From Phaeodactylibacter xiamenensis (lineage in GTDB: Bacteria > Bacteroidota > Bacteroidia > Chitinophagales > Saprospiraceae), in the NCBI RefSeq assembly GCF_000759025.1, contig NZ_JPOS01000034.1:1-64000 (forward strand): a stretch of DNA of 64,000 nt, given 5' to 3'. Below the pieces are notes generated by a model. The model searched no databases. It was not told the DNA's origin and saw nothing but the letters and a program-made list of their open reading frames with translations. This document shows positions 61,511-64,000 of the stretch, in pieces. A program made the translations under genes and the position numbers. Numbering within the stretch: the stretch's first letter is position 1; every line of letters starts with the position of its first letter.

Positions 61511-64000
61511 CTAGAACGCCGCTTCCAGCCCAATAACAAATTGCCGGGCAGGCAGGTAATAATCCAACCGGTCAACGCCTGCTACCAGAGGTGTACGTTG
61601 TTCCGAAGATAAGGTGCCACCAAAAATGGTCGTTCCCGGGTCTTCCATTACCGGCTCGGGGTCAACTCCGGAGTAGCGGGAGGCGAGTAGAATGTTGCGC
61701 GCAGTCAGCGACAGCCTAAGGTGAAGTGCCCGCTTGCCCGTTTTGGGCGTAAAAGTCTTAGCTAGTTGAAAGTGGTCAAGCTTGATAAAGTCCGCTCGCT
61801 CCACGTAATAAGAGGAAAACTGATAGGCATTCAGGTTTTCCAGGACTTGGTTACTTTGGAATAAGTTGTAGGCACTTCTGCCGTCTGAGGGGCGGGGCTC
61901 AGAGCGCAACCGGTGCATATTGGCCAGGCTATGCCCCAAAGCACCTCGTAGCAGGGCCCGGGCCTCCCAGCTTCTCCATTTTATCCGGTGGGACCACCCC
62001 CAGTCCAGGGCGGGCAGCCCGTTGCCTAATGCTGTCAGGTCACTTTCCGGCTGCCCAAACCAATCGGGCTGCCGGTTGATTACCCCATCGCCGTTCAAAT
62101 CTTCAAAAACCGGAGCGCCTTCTGCATCAACGGTCCCTGTGAACTGAGGGCCTGCCAGCTCGCCCAGCTGTCCGCCATTCTGCATTACGACAACAGGTGT
62201 GCCATAAATATTGCCAGGTACAACGAGGAGAGAAGCGGATTCAGCGCCTGTTTCCTGGTATACAGACCGGTAGGTGGTACCCTGCAAGCCTGTACTGTAG
62301 GCAAAACCGGGGCGCTCCCAAAGGGTAAGCTGCAGGCTGAGGTCCAGCCCTGTCGTTCGAAAAGCGTTTTGATTAGTGTATGGGGTGTTAAAAACAAAGC
62401 TGCTGCTGATCCAGTCGCTGACCGTCCGGGTATACCAGTCGATTTGGGCCCTTAGCTTGCCGGCCTGCAGGGTCAGCCCGATATTGAATTCCTGCTTTTG
62501 CTCCCAGCCCAAATCAGGGTTGGCGGCATGAATAACGGTGGTGTCTACAAAACCATTAGGGTAGGCCGTAGTCCGAATGCGTTGTTGCGACAAGCCCGCT
62601 TCGTCCGGCAGGGCGCCGGTAACGCCAAAGCTGGCGCGTACCAGGAGTTGTTCCAGGCCTGACGCAGTCGGGCTTTTAATCAATTCGTATCCAGCCCCTA
62701 CTGCCGGGAACAACCCCCAGTTGTTGTCGTTGCCCAACTTGCTCGACCCTTCATACCGCAATGAGGCATAAGTGTGCAGGCGGTCCTTTACCGTCAGGTG
62801 CATCTGCCCGAAGAATGCAGATACTTTCTCTGACCAGCCACTACTGACCGTATCCGAGCGGTAGGTGCCCTCCGCCCAGTCTCCGTAGCCGCTGATTTCC
62901 TTGTTAGACAACAGGCCGGCATCTGTGAATCCGAAGAGCTGCAATTGGTCAAACGTGCGGGCAGTATTGGAGTATGACGTTCCACCGGTGAGGCGCAGTG
63001 CCAACTTATCGGTGTGTTGCTGGTAATGCACAAAGACTTCGTAAAGCGATAGCGCCGCACTTTCATCGGTCAGGTCGGCCCGCCCGCGCCTTTCCTCGTA
63101 GGGGCTGTAGGCGCTGCCGCGAAATTGAGACTGAGGGCTGTAGAAGGCCCGTTGGTTATTGAATTGGTCCTGATAGGCATAGCGGGCTTGCACCGACAAG
63201 CGGTCGCTGAACCGGTATTGAGCAAGGGCGGAGGCTTGCAGGACTTCAACTAATCCCATATTTGAGTTCTGTTCCACGATAGCTTTAGGGTTGAAGGAAT
63301 CAAATAGCCCGGGCGTTTCAAAATAGCCCCCAAACAGGTCCGTATTGTAGGGGAAGGGAGCGTTGGCAGCATCGAGCGGGATTGTCGGGTTGAAGGCAGC
63401 TGCGTAGCGGAAGGCTTCCGGGAATCCCAGTTGGCTGTTGCGGTGGGTATAGGCCGCATTGACTTTGACATCCAGGGCATCCTTCAGGAAAGACCGGTTG
63501 AGGTAAGCGCGCAGGTTGGCTTGTTCGAAACCGGAATGCCGTAGCACTCCTTCAATATTCCTGAAATTCCCGGAAATCCGGAATTGGGTTCCACGCTTGA
63601 GTCCGCTAATGGACAGGTTGTGTGCCTGACTGTAGCCATCGCGTTGCACTTCGTCCAGCCAGTTGGTAGAGCTGCCGAAATCCCAGTGCCCGGCTTGCCG
63701 GAAAGTAGCCGCATCCATGCTCGGGAAGCCCTCATAGGGGGTGGATAACGCAAGCTGCCCGGTATAATTTACGGTAAGGGTATCCTGCCGGAATGCGCTG
63801 CCCCTGGTCTGCACCAGGATGACACCATTGGATGCACGTATGCCGTAAAGCGCTTGTGCCGCTCCATCCCGAAGCACCGTCACGGAGGCAATATCCTCCG
63901 GATCAAGACTATACCAGGAAGCTCCTGCAATGCCATCTACCACCAGCAAAGGCTGCTGCTGTGAGTAGGAAGACAATCCTCTGATCCGAAAGAGCGGCAA
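61511..64000 (-). CDS. SusC-type TonB-dependent receptor (N-terminus outside window)
   Basis: The last 829 residues or so of an outer-membrane receptor; the frame is open at the right edge. The visible part begins in the plug (FRIRGLSSYSQQQPLLVVDG, then ASVTVLRDGAAQALYGIRAS, NGVILVQTRG), followed by the barrel with typical SusC motifs: NNWGLFPAVGAGYEL, LLVRASFGVTGALPDE, DLNGDGVINRQPDWFG and the end PARQFVIGLEAAF. Any SusD partner would have to be downstream on the minus strand, but a + strand exporter lies there instead, so no SusD follows this receptor. Confidence 0.93.
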   Translation of the reverse strand: MPLFRIRGLSSYSQQQPLLVVDGIAGASWYSLDPEDIASVTVLRDGAAQALYGIRASNGVILVQTRGSAFRQDTLTVNYTGQLALSTPYEGFPSMDAATFRQAGHWDFGSSTNWLDEVQRDGYSQAHNLSISGLKRGTQFRISGNFRNIEGVLRHSGFEQANLRAYLNRSFLKDALDVKVNAAYTHRNSQLGFPEAFRYAAAFNPTIPLDAANAPFPYNTDLFGGYFETPGLFDSFNPKAIVEQNSNMGLVEVLQASALAQYRFSDRLSVQARYAYQDQFNNQRAFYSPQSQFRGSAYSPYEERRGRADLTDESAALSLYEVFVHYQQHTDKLALRLTGGTSYSNTARTFDQLQLFGFTDAGLLSNKEISGYGDWAEGTYRSDTVSSGWSEKVSAFFGQMHLTVKDRLHTYASLRYEGSSKLGNDNNWGLFPAVGAGYELIKSPTASGLEQLLVRASFGVTGALPDEAGLSQQRIRTTAYPNGFVDTTVIHAANPDLGWEQKQEFNIGLTLQAGKLRAQIDWYTRTVSDWISSSFVFNTPYTNQNAFRTTGLDLSLQLTLWERPGFAYSTGLQGTTYRSVYQETGAESASLLVVPGNIYGTPVVVMQNGGQLGELAGPQFTGTVDAEGAPVFEDLNGDGVINRQPDWFGQPESDLTALGNGLPALDWGWSHRIKWRSWEARALLRGALGHSLANMHRLRSEPRPSDGRSAYNLFQSNQVLENLNAYQFSSYYVERADFIKLDHFQLAKTFTPKTGKRALHLRLSLTARNILLASRYSGVDPEPVMEDPGTTIFGGTLSSEQRTPLVAGVDRLDYYLPARQFVIGLEAAF

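Overview
The window reads as the chromosome of a marine or aquatic Bacteroidota, most likely class Saprospiria (Lewinella/Phaeodactylibacter-like); the rank is inferred. The evidence is SusC/SusD pairs, type IX secretion (T9SS) sorting domains of both type A and type B, gliding genes gldD/gldE, the Bacteroidota promoter consensus (TTTG, about 20 bp, TAnnTTTG), near absence of Shine-Dalgarno sites, and roughly 50-55% GC.

Layout. 1-5.4 kb is accessory: the 3' end of an IS4-type transposase, a second copy of its end motif, a small HTH protein, and a short + strand run of secreted proteins, including a hydrolase-like protein with Asp at the nucleophile elbow and a PQQ-propeller lipoprotein. 5.4-8.4 kb holds a YkgJ cysteine-cluster protein, an EamA transporter, an SnoaL-like protein and a DUF1761 membrane protein, separated by an alternating inverted-repeat array and a CGCAAAG repeat cluster. 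8.4-15.8 kb is one 2494-residue surface protein with a type B sorting domain and eight near-identical 51-residue repeats. 16-20 kb has a degenerate TrpF-like protein, an alkyltransferase-like protein, a DUF2147 protein, a small anti-sigma-like protein and recA.

19.4-32.9 kb is mostly minus-strand housekeeping: mutY-ssb-gldE-gldD (a conserved Bacteroidota gliding cluster), an ECF sigma factor, an LptF/G permease, tgt, rodA, a SPOR protein, deoC and secA. A 170-bp MITE-like element sits two bases after the secA stop. 33-36.6 kb has a lipoprotein, a type B sorted fibronectin-like protein, tRNA-Cys and a gene-poor stretch with a decayed sorting-domain fragment.

36.6-50.5 kb is a complete polysaccharide utilisation locus, probably for a beta-glucan of the laminarin type: SusC, SusD, a PKD-containing surface lipoprotein, a tandem-domain putative binding protein, a GH5 with two CBM6-like modules, a GH16, and a two-component-style sensor that ends directly in a LuxR HTH. 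50.7-60.9 kb is a second glycan operon with a different design: SDR, AraC regulator, DUF5916 outer-membrane-barrel protein, cupin lipoprotein, CE1-type esterase, GH3, hexapeptide acetyltransferase and GH2, with no SusCD pair inside. The window closes with a LysE-type exporter and, convergently, a second SusC-type receptor cut by the right edge.
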